Below are positions 12,292 through 23,071 of a stretch of DNA of 64,000 nt, one piece after another. Under the pieces are notes generated by a model. That model was not told where the DNA came from. It saw only the letters and a program-made list of their open reading frames with translations, and did not search any database. The stretch lies in the NCBI GenBank assembly GCA_025345505.1, contig JANVCC010000012.1, positions 11,811,845-11,875,844 of the forward strand, read 5' to 3'. The stretch is from Todiramphus chloris collaris. Its lineage: Eukaryota > Chordata > Aves > Coraciiformes > Alcedinidae. The position numbers were made by a program, and so were the translations under genes. Within the stretch, counting starts at the first letter, position 1, and the number at the start of each line of letters is the position of its first letter.

Positions 12292-12760
12292 TGTAGTGGG
12301 TCTGGCTGAGCTGCTTTTCCCCATCCAGCCCCCATGCTGCAACACTGGGAGCTGGAGGGTGTTGATAACACACCTGTGTTATGACTGCCAGTGCTTACAT
12401 GGCACCAGAGGATGGGGGGCAGGATGGGGAAGAGCATACAGCCGACCTGAGCTGACCAGTGGGATGTTCCATTCCATGTGACGTCAGCTCAACTATAAAG
12501 GGAGAGGGCAGGAGGAGGATGGGGGGGCATTCTGCTTTGTCCTCCAAGCGGCTGCTACGTGTTCCTGGAGCCCTGCTTCCTGGACTCGGACTGACATCGC
12601 CTGTGAACGGGAAGTAGAAAATAACATCTTGTCTATCATAACCCACACCCCTGTGCTTTGCGTCTCATTCTCTCCCTGCGTGCCGTGCTGAAGGGGGTCG
12701 GGGGGAGTGATAGAAGGGCTTGGTGGGCAACTGGTGCCGTGCCGGGGTCAACCCACCACA
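12292..12760 (+). mobile_element. Solo LTR of an avian endogenous retrovirus, ATAAC duplication
   Basis: A 469-bp element begins TGTAGTGGGT and ends ACCCACCACA, imperfect inverted termini with the TG...CA rule. It is flanked by an identical 5-bp duplication, ATAAC, at 12287-12291 and 12761-12765, so it is a complete solo LTR left after recombination between two LTRs. Inside are a perfect CRE-type palindrome TGACGTCA (12479-12486) and a TATA box TATAAAG (12494-12500), both placing transcription on the plus strand. It is much more GC-rich than its surroundings. The 5-bp duplication and the word patterns fit ERVL-like (class III) avian LTRs, but the class is inferred. No gag, pol or env sequence is attached. 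Confidence 0.9.
12479..12500 (+). promoter_or_regulatory. CRE palindrome and TATA box of the LTR promoter
   Basis: TGACGTCA at 12479-12486 lies 7 bp before TATAAAG at 12494-12500. This is the expected arrangement of a core promoter with an ATF/CREB-type site in the U3 part of the LTR. Whether it is active is unknown. Confidence 0.65.
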
Positions 12761-12813
12761 ATAACCTTCTTGACTACTATTCCTCTGAGACAAAATATAT
12801 CTTGTTCACAGAC

Positions 12814-12955
12814 TAATCACAGAATTCCAGAATGTTAGGGTCTGAAAGGGACCTCTGAAGACCAATGTTCTTGCCAAAGCAGGTTCATCTAGAGCAGGTT
12901 GCACAGGAATGCATCCAGGCAGGTTTTGAAAGTCTCCAGAGAAGAGGACTTCACA
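12814..12955 (-). mobile_element. Old CR1 LINE 3' relic
   Basis: The plus-strand text starts AATCACAGAATTCCAGAATG and continues with diverged CR1 3'-end words: 'ggtctgaaagggacctctgaag', 'gccaaagcaggttcatctagagcaggttgcacagg', 'catccaggcaggttttgaaagtctccagag'. After about 12955 the match fades; weak traces may reach 13100. The divergence implies an older CR1 subfamily than the copy at 9.8-11.2 kb. No open frame remains. Confidence 0.8.
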
Positions 12956-13414
12956 ACAATGAGTTTTCAAACAAAAAACTAAATGTGATTCTACGGTGAA
13001 GACTTAACTGAAAAGTCTCCGTTAGAGCATTTGGAAAGGCAGACACTTCTAGCTCCTTCCTTTTGGACTGGTGCCTTCGATATAAGGGATTGTTCCCCTC
13101 TTAAGTCTCTTTTTGCTAGGGATGTATAGAAAAGTGTCCTTTATAGATGCAGCTCCATTTAAAATTTTGTGCCTACATCTTGTCAAGATTAATTATGCAG
13201 GCCATGAATCACATGTGGTTTAGGTAGAAGGTAAATGGTGTATGTTTAGTAGTTTGAAAAATGTGTTTCCCCTCCCAGAAGCACTGTGGTATTTCAGGAA
13301 AGCCTGAGGCCAAAACTGACTTGCCGTTTCCTGAAAAGAGGAATGCCTAGGCAGAAGTTTAACTTCACTCCTATGACAATTCCATAAAGAGCAGGGAAAG
13401 TCTTAAAAGTACCT

Positions 13415-13966
13415 AAAATACCACTTGGTGTCTATAGTTACTACTAGGCATTGATACATAGAAAGGTTCTTGCTTATACTTGTTTATTCTTGTAGAAACC
13501 AAGGTCACTGCTAAATCTTGTGTTTCACATTGGGGTTTTGTAAAGTAAAAGCTTGCACCTACAGGGAGAAAAGGACAGAAACTGACCAGCGAGGGATACC
13601 ATCCCGTGTATATCATATTCAGTATAAGGCCAAGGGATTAGAAGTGTCAAGCCTCTCTTCTTCAATGGCCATTGTCTGTCCGTCTGCTGCTGAATCCAGT
13701 CTGGGACTCAGACTGTAGTGCCTGCCCACTGCATCAGTGGTGAAGGTGATGTAATTGCCATGATGGAGGGTTTGGTTTGATATTGATTTTGCATATATTT
13801 GTATATATTTCCTTTTATTATCATTATTTTCTTTAAAGTGGTTTTAGTTTTGTTTTCCAAACCATAATTCTCTCTCCCTTATTGCCTTTCTCTTTACCTT
13901 CTGGGATTGGAGAGTGGTTAACTGAGAGCATCTGTCATTTGTCTGGCCCAGACCTAACCCTTGACA
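13415..13966 (+). mobile_element. LTR of an avian endogenous retrovirus, left edge uncertain
   Basis: This segment matches, in opposite orientation, the solo LTR at 50336-51101. Shared words include 'ggttcttgc(t/a)tatacttg', 'gctaaatcttg', 'ttcagtataa', 'ttcaatggcca' and the terminal 'ggcccagacctaacccttgaca', which gives the CA end at 13966. A TATA-like word (AGTATAAGG, around 13621) sits in the same relative place as the TATAAAG of the other copy. A polythymidine- and TTTCC-rich part (13780-13860) follows, matching the A-rich part of the reverse copy. The left end is truncated or too diverged to place; a clear TG start and target duplication were not found. No coding remnant is attached. Confidence 0.8.
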
Positions 13967-14819
13967 ATCATAAAAAGTCAAATAAAGCTTCAATTTATGG
14001 TGGATGCTTGTTTCCCTGCCCTAATTTGTAAGGCAGATCCTGCTTTGTATTAGATGAGGAAATGAAACCCCAAAAGATATAGTACAGATATCTAATACAT
14101 AGTCACAGTATTTTAAAATGAAACTGTCATATCAAATTTTTATGTGTTCCATGTTATGGTTGTTCATAAATAAAATATTATAAGGCTGGATCATCAAACC
14201 AAGCTTTTCAATAAAAATATCACAGACTAAAAGAAGGTAAGGATAAAAATTAACAGCAAGACACTGGAACACTTGCATCAGGAAAATATATTACTGAAAA
14301 CAATAATTTGAATTGGATCCTAAAGTGAGCCAGAAATGCCCTCCACAAACTATGTTATTCCTTTTTGACTATTTAAATCCCCATGCAGCATTTTATCATC
14401 AAGAATATTAATCCATAGTGGTAATTTTTATGTGTATTTACTACGTGGCATACTGTATGCTATAAAAGGTGTCCTAAAGCTGGTTTTTGGGGTTTTTTTT
14501 TGTTTTAACAAGGATTTTATCTTGCAGTACTGGATTTCATCATTCGTAGTTATATTTGTTATTCCATACTGTTGTATATTTAGTTCTTGAAGGTTATCAA
14601 ATGCTTCTCATCAAATAATGATTTTTTTACTTTGTATACAAATTATTATTATTATTATTATTGATACTGATCAAATTCAGTGAATCATATGACCTGGACA
14701 TCTTTTTTTTCTTGTCACCTGCCTAAAGATTTTAAAGCTGCGGACACAAGTTTTCAAAATAGACCATTCCAAAAGGCAATCAGTAAAACACAACTACTCA
14801 GTTTAGGAAACATCTGAAA
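13967..14819. other. Gene-free spacer with ATT repeat
   Basis: No gene. A short (ATT)n microsatellite lies at about 14640-14662. A G/T homopolymer patch lies near 14485-14505. Confidence 0.55.
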
Positions 14820-15060
14820 TACTGGTGGTTCCTAGTTGTCAAAGTCTAGAGCTAGACTCCCTCTGCTCTGCCTTCTATCCTGATCTATGTGTTTAGTAAA
14901 AGGCCACACCTGCAGGGAGGGATGGACAGGACAGGTGGCCCTAAACTGACCAATGAGATAAGACTAGGCAAGTGCAGTATTGGGAAGGAGGAAAAAGAGA
15001 ATGGGGACTCAAACCAGGGCACCAGTGCAAGTAGCAAGTTTTGTGACAACAAAAATTAAA
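14820..15060 (+). mobile_element. Partial LTR fragment, same broad family as the 13.4 and 50.3 kb LTRs
   Basis: The stretch 'ggagggatggacaggacag...tggccctaaactgaccaatgagataag' (14917-14966) matches the U3 region of the 50.3-51.1 kb LTR read in the opposite direction ('ggaggagcagacaggacaggtgaccctaaactgaccaac'). The surroundings are weakly similar, and neither LTR end can be seen. It is a remnant in plus orientation. Confidence 0.65.
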
Positions 15061-16970
15061 ACTAGAAGTCACATATTACAGTTGATCTAGTACATAATTG
15101 TTTCTGCATAATTCATAATTTTTAAAACAATTAAACAGTGGTGTTTATGATTCCCTATGTTTATACATTGTCACGATATGCAGCTTTGCCATTGTAGCTG
15201 TGAAGGTTGTCTTTACAGTTTATGATCACTTAGAAGAAGGAACGATGTGCCAGTTTTTCCAAAATGCAGGACACTAGTATTTCCCAAAGCTTTTACAACT
15301 TAGAAACAACATTTGGTTTTAGTTTGGATACTGAAAGCTTCTAACAGACGAAAATACTCAAAAAAATATCATGGTAATAATGTATTATCAGGATGCAATA
15401 CCTTTTTTTTTAAATTACAAATTAATACTTTTTGAAAATTAGCACCCAACAAGGCACATTCTTCAGCAAATGGTGATTTACAGGTGAATATTTTAAATTG
15501 TGTTATGTGTGCTATGTTCGTATTAATTTCCAATTAAATTAGTACCATATAATGGAAATATAAGTAATTAATAAATGTTATACATTTAGAGTATTACTTT
15601 TTGCCATAAACATTAATTCAAGCTGATATTTGTGAAGCTGGGTAACCCCTTCCCTTTCTTTTCCCTTTCTTTTCTCCCTTCCCCTTCTTGATGTAGCATA
15701 ATTATTCAGGTCTCTTCCATATTTAAAGAATATTTCAGTGAATACCAGAAAGACAGGGAGCCAGGAGAACTGCTAGAACTCATGTGACTGAAGCTAAATT
15801 TTGACATATTTTAAGAACCTACACAACTGTGTTGACCTGTTTTGACCCATTAACTATGAAAAATGGTAAAACAATTCAAAATATATTAATTTTGCTGATA
15901 TGTGACTGTTTCATTTGTACAGGGCATTCTCTGTAAAGCATGTGAACCCCCTTTCCCCAAGAAATGTTACTTCAGGAAACACAAAAAATGACATTAAAAT
16001 GTTGATAGTTATATACTTAGTTGAGCAGCTGTGTTGTTCAGTTTATCAGATATGAACCTTGATCTGGTAAGATGCAAAGCTATTTCATACACAAATAGGA
16101 CGGGATTTATGTGCATATACAAAAGGCAGATTTTTTATATACAGGCTACTTTACTAGCAATGATCTTGAAGCAATAAGATTGCAGAAAAATCAAAAAAGA
16201 ACATACATGTCAGACTAAAAAAGAAAATCTAACCACTGTTAAGCAGAAGAAGATGAAAGGTGACTTTTAAAGAAAATTGGTTATATGGGTTTCCTTTGAC
16301 AGTGCTGTTTTCCTGCTCTACCAAGCTGATGTTCACTTTGTTATCTTTTATGAAAGAGTGATCTTTTCATCTTGCTTGTTACAGCTAGAAACTGACATAG
16401 TTACCTGAAGTAGTTTTAATTTTATCTGAAACAACATTAATTAACACTCTGAAACCAACTGACCATATTTCATCAAAGCTGCTTTATGCCATATTAGAAG
16501 TTAATACTCTGGAATTGCTAGTGTTCCTTCTACTGCATGGCTTCTCACTTAATGTCATGAGACATAGTCCTCAATAAAAGCAGTCAAGAGAAGAAATAAG
16601 TTGAGATAACCTTCAGCATAGATGTACACCCTTAATAAAAGCTGGGTAAATAACAGCAGAATGGTAATCACTCCTGCCTACTTAAACCAAGCAGAAAAAT
16701 AATCTTTGACTAGATAGGTACCCAAACCCAATTCAGGCTGACTTCAGACAAACAAGGCCTCTTCTCTAATAGCCTTTTTTTTTTTTTTGTAGTTAAAAAC
16801 TCCCTATGAACAGAGAATCCCATGGATATAATGTGAATTCCTGCATTAGCTATCAAGAATTTTTATTTTCTTCTGAGGTTTGAAGAATTTCTACAAACAG
16901 GTCACAATGTTTAAAGATGTTTTAGTTGAGATTTTTTATTGACATTTGTTTTTAATTATTCCTTAAACAG
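15061..16970. other. Gene-free AT-rich sequence
   Basis: No supported gene. The only structure noted is the pyrimidine tract at 15646-15688, listed separately, and T runs near 16770-16788. Confidence 0.55.
15646..15688 (+). repeat. CCCTTTCTTTT-type pyrimidine tract
   Basis: About 43 bases of almost pure C and T in an irregular CCCTTTCTTTT pattern. Similar pyrimidine or purine tracts occur at 22.6, 35.2 and 47.0 kb. Confidence 0.85.
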
Positions 16971-17000
16971 CTTGGTTTGGCAGGAGGTGTTGCATTAAAG
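16971..17000 (+). other. Possible 30-nt exon (weak signal)
   Basis: A T-rich tract ending in AAACAG (acceptor at 16969-16970) is followed by 30 open bases that would encode LGLAGGVALK in one frame, then AAG|GTAAGA, a near-perfect donor beginning at 17001. The length is a multiple of three. No gene could be named and no adjoining exon was found, so this may be coincidence: a strong donor is expected by chance about once in a window of this size. Confidence 0.15.
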
Positions 17001-17298
17001 GTAAGAGTTTGACATTTGCCTGCTAGAGCCCCAACAGCTTGCACTGAAGCCATTACTCAAAGTCAGTGTTTGCCTGTTTCAGAGCCCAGTTAAGGAATTG
17101 TACTGAGATCATTTAAGAGTCAAAAACCAAATAAGTTTGATTTATTATTGAGAGATATAACAGATTTGGAATTGCCTTCAGTAAATGCACTAACTGCAAA
17201 AGGAAAATCAAGCTTAAGGTAGTAATTCCCAGGTAATATCCAATAAAGTTGGAGACACAAGCCTTTGTAATAGTGTTGGTATGTAATAGTAGTGCTAT

Positions 17299-17340
17299 TA
17301 AAAGTGATGACATAGGAATGCTAGTAAAAGTGATGACATA
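17299..17340. repeat. 26-bp-period duplication
   Basis: The 16-bp word TAAAAGTGATGACATA occurs at 17299-17314 and 17325-17340 with a 10-bp spacer, a local tandem duplication. Confidence 0.85.
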
Positions 17341-17689
17341 TATTGAAGGTGCAATTCTTACCAAGAAGTCATCCTTATCTTGAGTGGAGGAAGAGGAGTA
17401 CAGCCCATCAGCTGTCTCTGCTAGACCTTCAGTCTTATCCCCTTCCAGTGGTTGTTCCCCTCATGATTTTTTATAATCTATTCCTATCTTTCCTGACCTT
17501 CAAGGTGATGTTTAGCATAAATAAGGTGGAGAGTTGAGTAACATAGTCATATATGTTTACCATGTTGCTGTTAGACTCATTACCATATTTAGGTATATAT
17601 ACTTTAATATTAATTTTGCCATTACTTAGGCAAAGGTCTTCACTCGGACAGTATAGCCTTCAAAACCTGTGTCAAAGCTGTTTACTTTT

Positions 17690-18263
17690 GTTGGTTTAGC
17701 TGAAACAGGAACATCTTACCTTCACAAGACTCACTCTTTCAGCAGTTTTGATACATTTGTAAGGAAACCAGGTTCATTCTGTATTATTAAACTGTAAAGA
17801 ACTGCGACAACCAAAAGTAACTTGGACCAATCAGAATGAAGACCATTCTCATCACTAGGGAAACTATAGAACAGGGACTGATAAGAAAGACTGATAGCCA
17901 GCTGTCATCTATAAAAGGAAGAAGGAGCCTAGGGTTCACCCAGAAGACAGTGATGGGTGACCACCAGGGTGACCTGAGAAACCCCCTAAAGCCCCTCAGT
18001 GACTCTACCTACATTCATAATGATTATGTAAATATGATAATTAATTCCAGGAAACAAAATTAATATGTATAACCATCCTAGTAAATTTAATATATGTGTA
18101 TGGGGTAGGGCAATATAAACTTTATCTGGTGTAATATATGGTATGCACGTCAGGTGAAGTGATCACCCATGCATCCAGCACTGCAGTAAAGAAATGCTTG
18201 CTTCTTAATGCTATCTCAAATTAATAATTACGATTAAGAGGTTTCTTTATGATTTTGGTAACA
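17690..18263 (+). mobile_element. LTR of an endogenous retrovirus, left edge uncertain
   Basis: Several features fit an LTR on the plus strand: a CCAAT-type word (ACCAATCAG, about 17825), a TATA box TATAAAAG (17910-17917), a second TATA-like word (TATAAAC, 18114-18120), and a polyadenylation-like GCAGTAAAG downstream of a 'ggtgaagtgatcacccatgcatccagcactgcag' R/U5-like stretch. The right end is GGTAACA (CA at 18263). This U5 pattern is the kind seen in avian class I/II LTRs. No TG start with a matching duplication of the right flank (GTTTGG) was found, so the left boundary is only approximate. No coding sequence is attached. Confidence 0.6.
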
Positions 18264-18779
18264 GTTTGGGATGCCATGTTAGAGAATGTCTACCCCCAGA
18301 GATAGCACATAAATCTCATGGTCGCAAAGATCTTAACCTTTCTGCCAAAGCACGCTAAATGAGCCTGTGTTCCTGTTACAAAACAAGCTGGGCCATTATC
18401 CCACAGGAGACTTGCAGGCTTAACCCAAGCCCAGGAGATGGCTCTCCTTCACCCCACCACTACCTCCTTGAGAAGGAGCAGGAGGCTGTGGCTGCTGCTG
18501 GGGGTGGCAGCTTCTACTGGGTGGCAGATAGGATGCTGCTGTCTAGAGGGCAGATACAGGAGGAGGAGTGGGGCAGTGAGAACAGTCCCGCTGCCTGGCT
18601 GCAGTCCCACAGCTGTTCGGGATGGCTCATTCTCTCTGCACTCGGAAGGAATACTGCACAGAAATCCCTTGGCTGTAAAGATATTCTTGATCCTATAAAG
18701 CAAACTGGTTTTGTCTGAGACAATGTCTCTCTAATGATTTTCTTGCCTATGCTCTGCAGAGATGTTGCATCATCTTCAC
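18264..18779. other. Unassigned block with GC-rich core (18359-18718)
   Basis: This block lies between two LTRs and is clearly richer in G and C than its surroundings. Long frames exist on both strands over the same bases (plus 18359-18718, 119 residues; complement 18514-18900, 128 residues, which runs into the next LTR). None shows a recognisable domain, and the open frames are explained by low stop-codon frequency in GC-rich sequence. It may be a decayed repeat or ERV remnant. Confidence 0.5.
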
Positions 18780-19258
18780 TGTTGTGGTTTAACCTCTGCT
18801 GGCAGCTACACACCATGCAGCTGCTCCCCCACGCCCACCTCCACACCACCTCCTGTGGGATGGGAAGGAGAATCGGGAGGATGGAAAAGCTGAGACCCAA
18901 TGGGTTGAGATAAGGACAGCTTAATAGAACAACACAAAGAGAAAAAAACCTAAAGCAATAACTATAATACTAATGAAATAATATACAAAACAAATGATAT
19001 AAACTGTGAGACTCCACCAGTACCTGAGATTCCATGTGTCCTGCTCAGCCCTGCTGAAGCTACACACTGAAACAAGTTGAAAAGCATGTGCTCCTAGCCC
19101 AGGCCAGCCCTCCCCTTATACAGCGGGCACTACTGTCAGCGTGGTATCAAATATCACATTGTCTGGTTTGGTTGTTTATCCCAGTTGTGGCCTCTCCCAG
19201 CTGCTTGGGCCAGCACCTGCTTGTGAAAATTAACCCTACCCTAGCCAAACCCAGGACA
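18780..19258 (-). mobile_element. Solo LTR of an ERVL-like avian retrovirus (minus)
   Basis: This 479-bp element has plus-strand ends TGTTGTGG and CCCAGGACA, so read on the minus strand it begins TGTCCTGGGTTTGGCTAGGG and is followed by a GTTAATTTTC word, typical of the start of abundant avian ERVL-type LTRs. It is flanked by TTCAC (18775-18779) and ATCAC (19259-19263), a 5-bp duplication with one mismatch. The internal word 'tgggttgagataaggacagcttaatagaac' is shared with the LTR at 60.25 kb, and an A-rich variable part follows it. No coding remnant is attached, so it is a solo LTR. Confidence 0.88.
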
Positions 19259-19280
19259 ATCACTTTTACATAAAAGTGAT
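19259..19280. repeat. Perfect 10-bp inverted repeat
   Basis: ATCACTTTTA (19259-19268) and its exact complement TAAAAGTGAT (19271-19280) are separated by 2 bp, directly at the right flank of the solo LTR. The left arm overlaps the LTR target duplication. Confidence 0.85.
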
Positions 19281-19664
19281 AGCTGTCCTGTAGACGAGGA
19301 AGGACTCTGCTTTCCTGTATGGAAATCTGAGCATGATTGGAAACACTTGATCATTTTCAAAAATAGGAAAAGTTTTATATTTTGCAGCTGCAGATAGTTC
19401 TAAATGCATATTGCAAACATTACAAAATTAAACAGCTATTCACAATGATGAAGCAGGAAAAGGTCAAGAAAATGAAAATTCGCTTTCACTTCAACAAAGA
19501 TTCTCAACCCAGGAATATCCTTTTTTGTGAAAATTGCTTTGAACTTGGTCTTCTCTCCAGAAATTGTAAAACAATTTTGTTCCCCTAAGTAGATTGATTT
19601 AGTTTTAACATTTGTTTAATTATTATGCAATAATATACTGAATTTTAGACTAGCAGCAGTGTTT

Positions 19665-19780
19665 TTATGGTTCCTTTGATAGCTCCTCTACCACTCCTTA
19701 GATAATTGTGATAATTCTAGAGCTAATACATGCCAACAAGTGCCAACCTTCAGGGACATGTGCATTTATCAGACCAAAAC
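19665..19780 (+). pseudogene. 18S ribosomal RNA-like fragment
   Basis: These 116 bases follow the eukaryotic 18S rRNA 5' domain in order: TTATGGTTCCTTTG, then a shortened 'gctcctct', 'ggataactgtggtaattctagagc' as 'agataattgtgataattctagagc', 'taatacatgcc', and finally 'gtgcatttatcagaccaaaac'. The variable GC-rich loop between is shortened. Several differences are CpG-type decay (for example GCCGACG to GCCAACA). The match begins and ends abruptly, and the next 18S bases are not found on either side. Such a short nuclear fragment cannot be a working rRNA gene; it is a fragment or retrocopy. The comparison is with the 18S sequence as I remember it. Confidence 0.85.
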
Positions 19781-19797
19781 TTAGCCCTATGTGAGAT

Positions 19798-19837
19798 ACT
19801 ATGAAGAAAATTAACTCTATCTGAGCCAAAATCAGCA
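19798..19837 (-). mobile_element. Scrap of ERVL-like LTR end
   Basis: 'actatgaagaaaattaactc' followed by 'tatctgagccaaaatcagcaca' matches the last bases (plus-strand right end) of the LTR at 60.25-60.89 kb, 'ctatgaagaaatctaactctatcccagccaaaccc'. Only about 40 bp remain. It starts 17 bases after the 18S-like fragment. Confidence 0.6.
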
Positions 19838-22560
19838 CATTCAGTTACCTTTGCTCTTTGTGTTTTCTTTCTTGGCTTAGGCAATGTGATTTCACTATTC
19901 CATACAAACTTCTCTGAGAAACAATGTTCATTTTTTTCCATGTCACTGTTGCCCTTTCTAAATTGAACCTCTGTCACATAGGTGTACATCTAGCTGCTAT
20001 TTCCCTTCTATTTATAGTAAAGGGAAAGTCAAAAAGGCTGTGACTCTTATGCCTGTTCATAACCATCAGTCTAAGAATCCATATAACAGAGTCATAGAGA
20101 AAGAGATTATTGTCTTCATGGTTTCTGGCATAAAACATTTACATAAGTAGCCCCAAAGTGGCTTCCTGGAAGCCACAATGCACTGCAAACTAACGCCTAG
20201 CTTTTTGTCCAATGTCATTCCTAGGTCCCCTTGAATCCAGTAGCTTTCAAAATTTCTAAGTCCAAAGTATTTAAAATTATTTTATGTCATATGCAGAAGT
20301 CAGCGCTTCCTGTACTGTGGTACAGTATATTGCTGTTCCCTTCATATCTGAAATAAAATGTAACGCTAGAGTAACATCAGTGGAAAATACATCACATTGA
20401 GGTACATTTAGCTAAAGAGAATGTAATTCAAAATAGAATAATATACTTAGTTTCAGTAACATCTACTTCTTTGTCAGCTTTCACTGCCTTTTACAACTCC
20501 TGCTAATTTAGAGACATTTGGAATTCACTAATGTGAAGTTAAATCTTTCTAGTGGTTTACTTTTACTTTCCAGTTCTCACCTGGGAGAACAATAAGACTG
20601 TACAACATAATGCGTAACTATATTTTAAACTAAAACTTCTCCTGAGGAATTTTACTGTTTTACTAAAGAAAAGAGACTTTGGTGAAATATTATTTGATTT
20701 ACCCCTTGTAATAAATTGCATTTGCAAAACATTTTCAGGAAAGAAAGGGATTTGGGTTTGTAATTAATGGTGCACTAAGAAACAATTTGATTTGTCAAAA
20801 TTAGTATCCCCGATGTATAATGACACTGGGTTGAAAGAAAGAAATGACAGTGAACTGGTACAAATGCAAGCCACTTAGATGGCATAACACAGCACCATTT
20901 GGAGGTGTAAGCTGGTTCTCACAGAGCAGTCTCGAGCGTCTACACAGCCATTGTGGAAACATAATCCATCTGTGTGCATGAAAAAGGTTACTCCCGGGTG
21001 CATACACAAGAAACACAGTACTCACACCCTTCAATACCAGGGGTGCAGAAAGAAGATGAGACAGAAGATCATGGAAATAACTTGACTGTACTCATATTTT
21101 CCCTGATCCTTCTCAATGTGTACTTCCTTATAGATAACGAGTGCCAATGTGTCCCACAACAAAATTGATGATGTGAATTGCCATCTCTACTACTTGCAGA
21201 AACCAAAGATAAAGTCCTCATTTCCTGGTTATTCCAATGAATAACAGCACCATGGGACGTAAATACAAAATATTTCTACTTTGACAGTACAAAATATATT
21301 AATTTTCAGCCTTTTCCTAACTGCATCTTTCTTGATGTGCTGACTAGAGTCTGTCTGGTATCAGTCACGCGATTCAGTAACTATCTGTAATCTTGCATGC
21401 ATATTCACACCTCCCAGCAAAATTATGGTTGGGAAGTGATTAAGAAACTAATTGGGTCATCACCCAGGAGGAAAGACTGTTACTTATCACCAGATATTCA
21501 TTTTTCATCACAAGCTCTTAGCTTCATTTGTAGTTCCCAGTTACAGTTGGTATAGCAAATATAACTCAACTATAGCTGTATTTCCTACACACCCAAATTC
21601 CCGATGACTGAAAGAAATAGTTAATCAGAAACTTTAGATATGTATTTTGAAGACACCACTGTATCAGATATTTCAGTGACTAGCTTTTGGATACCATCTT
21701 CATTCTCTCTTAGAGATGAGACATATAATTTTGGACGTATAGGAGAATCACACCCTTCATCCACAGCAGAGGTCACAACTGCAGGTTATCTAGGTAGTAC
21801 TGAGTCTATGTTTCAGATGCTGGAGTTTGGTCATTTGCACACATACGTTCCTAACTATTTTTGATTCATGTCTTTAAACATACTTAAGATTGTTTCAGGT
21901 GCTGAACAGGCTTTCTTTCTTATTCATTAGGCATCTGAGAAATCTCTGCTTTCATGATGAAATGGAAAAGGCTTACTTTATGTCCATAATAGTATATCAA
22001 TCTATTCTAATTGAAATCCCAGAACATTCAGTTCTTCTTCCATTTATTTTCCTTACTAGGCATTTGATTACTTATATGGTAGCTTAAGAAGACTGTCAGC
22101 TCTGATTCAACCTTGTTCAAAAAAGTATTCTTGCATGGGGGCTACTGTTTTCTAGGATTTTCCCTCTTAGATGCTCTATTTCATAAAGCCTCTTATTTAA
22201 GCTGTACAGTTTTTAAGATTTATCACACATAGGCTGCCTTGGCCACCTCACTTCCTGCAGCATGAGTAGCATAGGAAATAGTACAGATTTTGACCATAAT
22301 AGTATGAGCTTTTCAAATGTCTCCTGAATTTCCGCCCTACCATGCAGGCAGCTGTGAAGCATACATATATATATATTTTAATAGACATGTGGAGCCTGGT
22401 TTTCCAAACACCTGATGTTAAGCATTTTCAAACAGTATCACACAGAAGAAATGTAATCTGTTTCCTGTACAGTAAGGTAAATGTCAAGTTAAAACAAGTC
22501 AGCTGTATTAACAAGCACTTGGTACTTGCTGCACCATCATGCTTATCTGAAAAAGAAGCT
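19838..22560. other. Gene-free sequence
   Basis: No supported gene. Short frames (for example plus 21640-21864 and 21890-22087) lack motifs and sit in AT-rich sequence. The stretch 20160-20330 has faint CR1-like words, too weak to call. Confidence 0.5.
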
Positions 22561-22671
22561 GCTTCTTTTCTTTTCTTTTCTTTTCTTTTCTTTTCTTTTC
22601 TTTTCTTTTCTTTTCTTTTCTTTTCTTTTCTTTTCTTTTCTTTTCTTTTCTTTTCTTTTCTTTTCTTTTCT
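22561..22671 (+). repeat. (TTTTC)n pentanucleotide microsatellite running into a gap
   Basis: About 22 uninterrupted TTTTC units, ending at the assembly gap. The frames through this tract on both strands (repeated FLFFS or KRKEK) are artefacts of the repeat. Confidence 0.97.
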
Positions 22672-23071
22672 NNNNNNNNNNNNNNNNNNNNNNNNNNNNN
22701 NNNNNNNNNNNNNNNNNNNNNNNNNNNNNNNNNNNNNNNNNNNNNNNNNNNNNNNNNNNNNNNNNNNNNNNNNNNNNNNNNNNNNNNNNNNNNNNNNNNN
22801 NNNNNNNNNNNNNNNNNNNNNNNNNNNNNNNNNNNNNNNNNNNNNNNNNNNNNNNNNNNNNNNNNNNNNNNNNNNNNNNNNNNNNNNNNNNNNNNNNNNN
22901 NNNNNNNNNNNNNNNNNNNNNNNNNNNNNNNNNNNNNNNNNNNNNNNNNNNNNNNNNNNNNNNNNNNNNNNNNNNNNNNNNNNNNNNNNNNNNNNNNNNN
23001 NNNNNNNNNNNNNNNNNNNNNNNNNNNNNNNNNNNNNNNNNNNNNNNNNNNNNNNNNNNNNNNNNNNNNNN
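22672..23071. other. Assembly gap of 400 N
   Basis: Exactly 400 undefined bases lie between two different pyrimidine repeats. The round length suggests an estimated or fixed-size gap. Predicted frames crossing it have no meaning. Confidence 0.99.

Noticed and set aside
18359-18900. Frames of 119 and 128 residues on opposite strands
   Set aside because: They overlap each other, the second runs into an LTR, and neither shows a domain; GC-rich composition explains them.
20160-20330. Faint CR1-like words
   Set aside because: Only isolated short matches with no consensus order; not enough to call an element.
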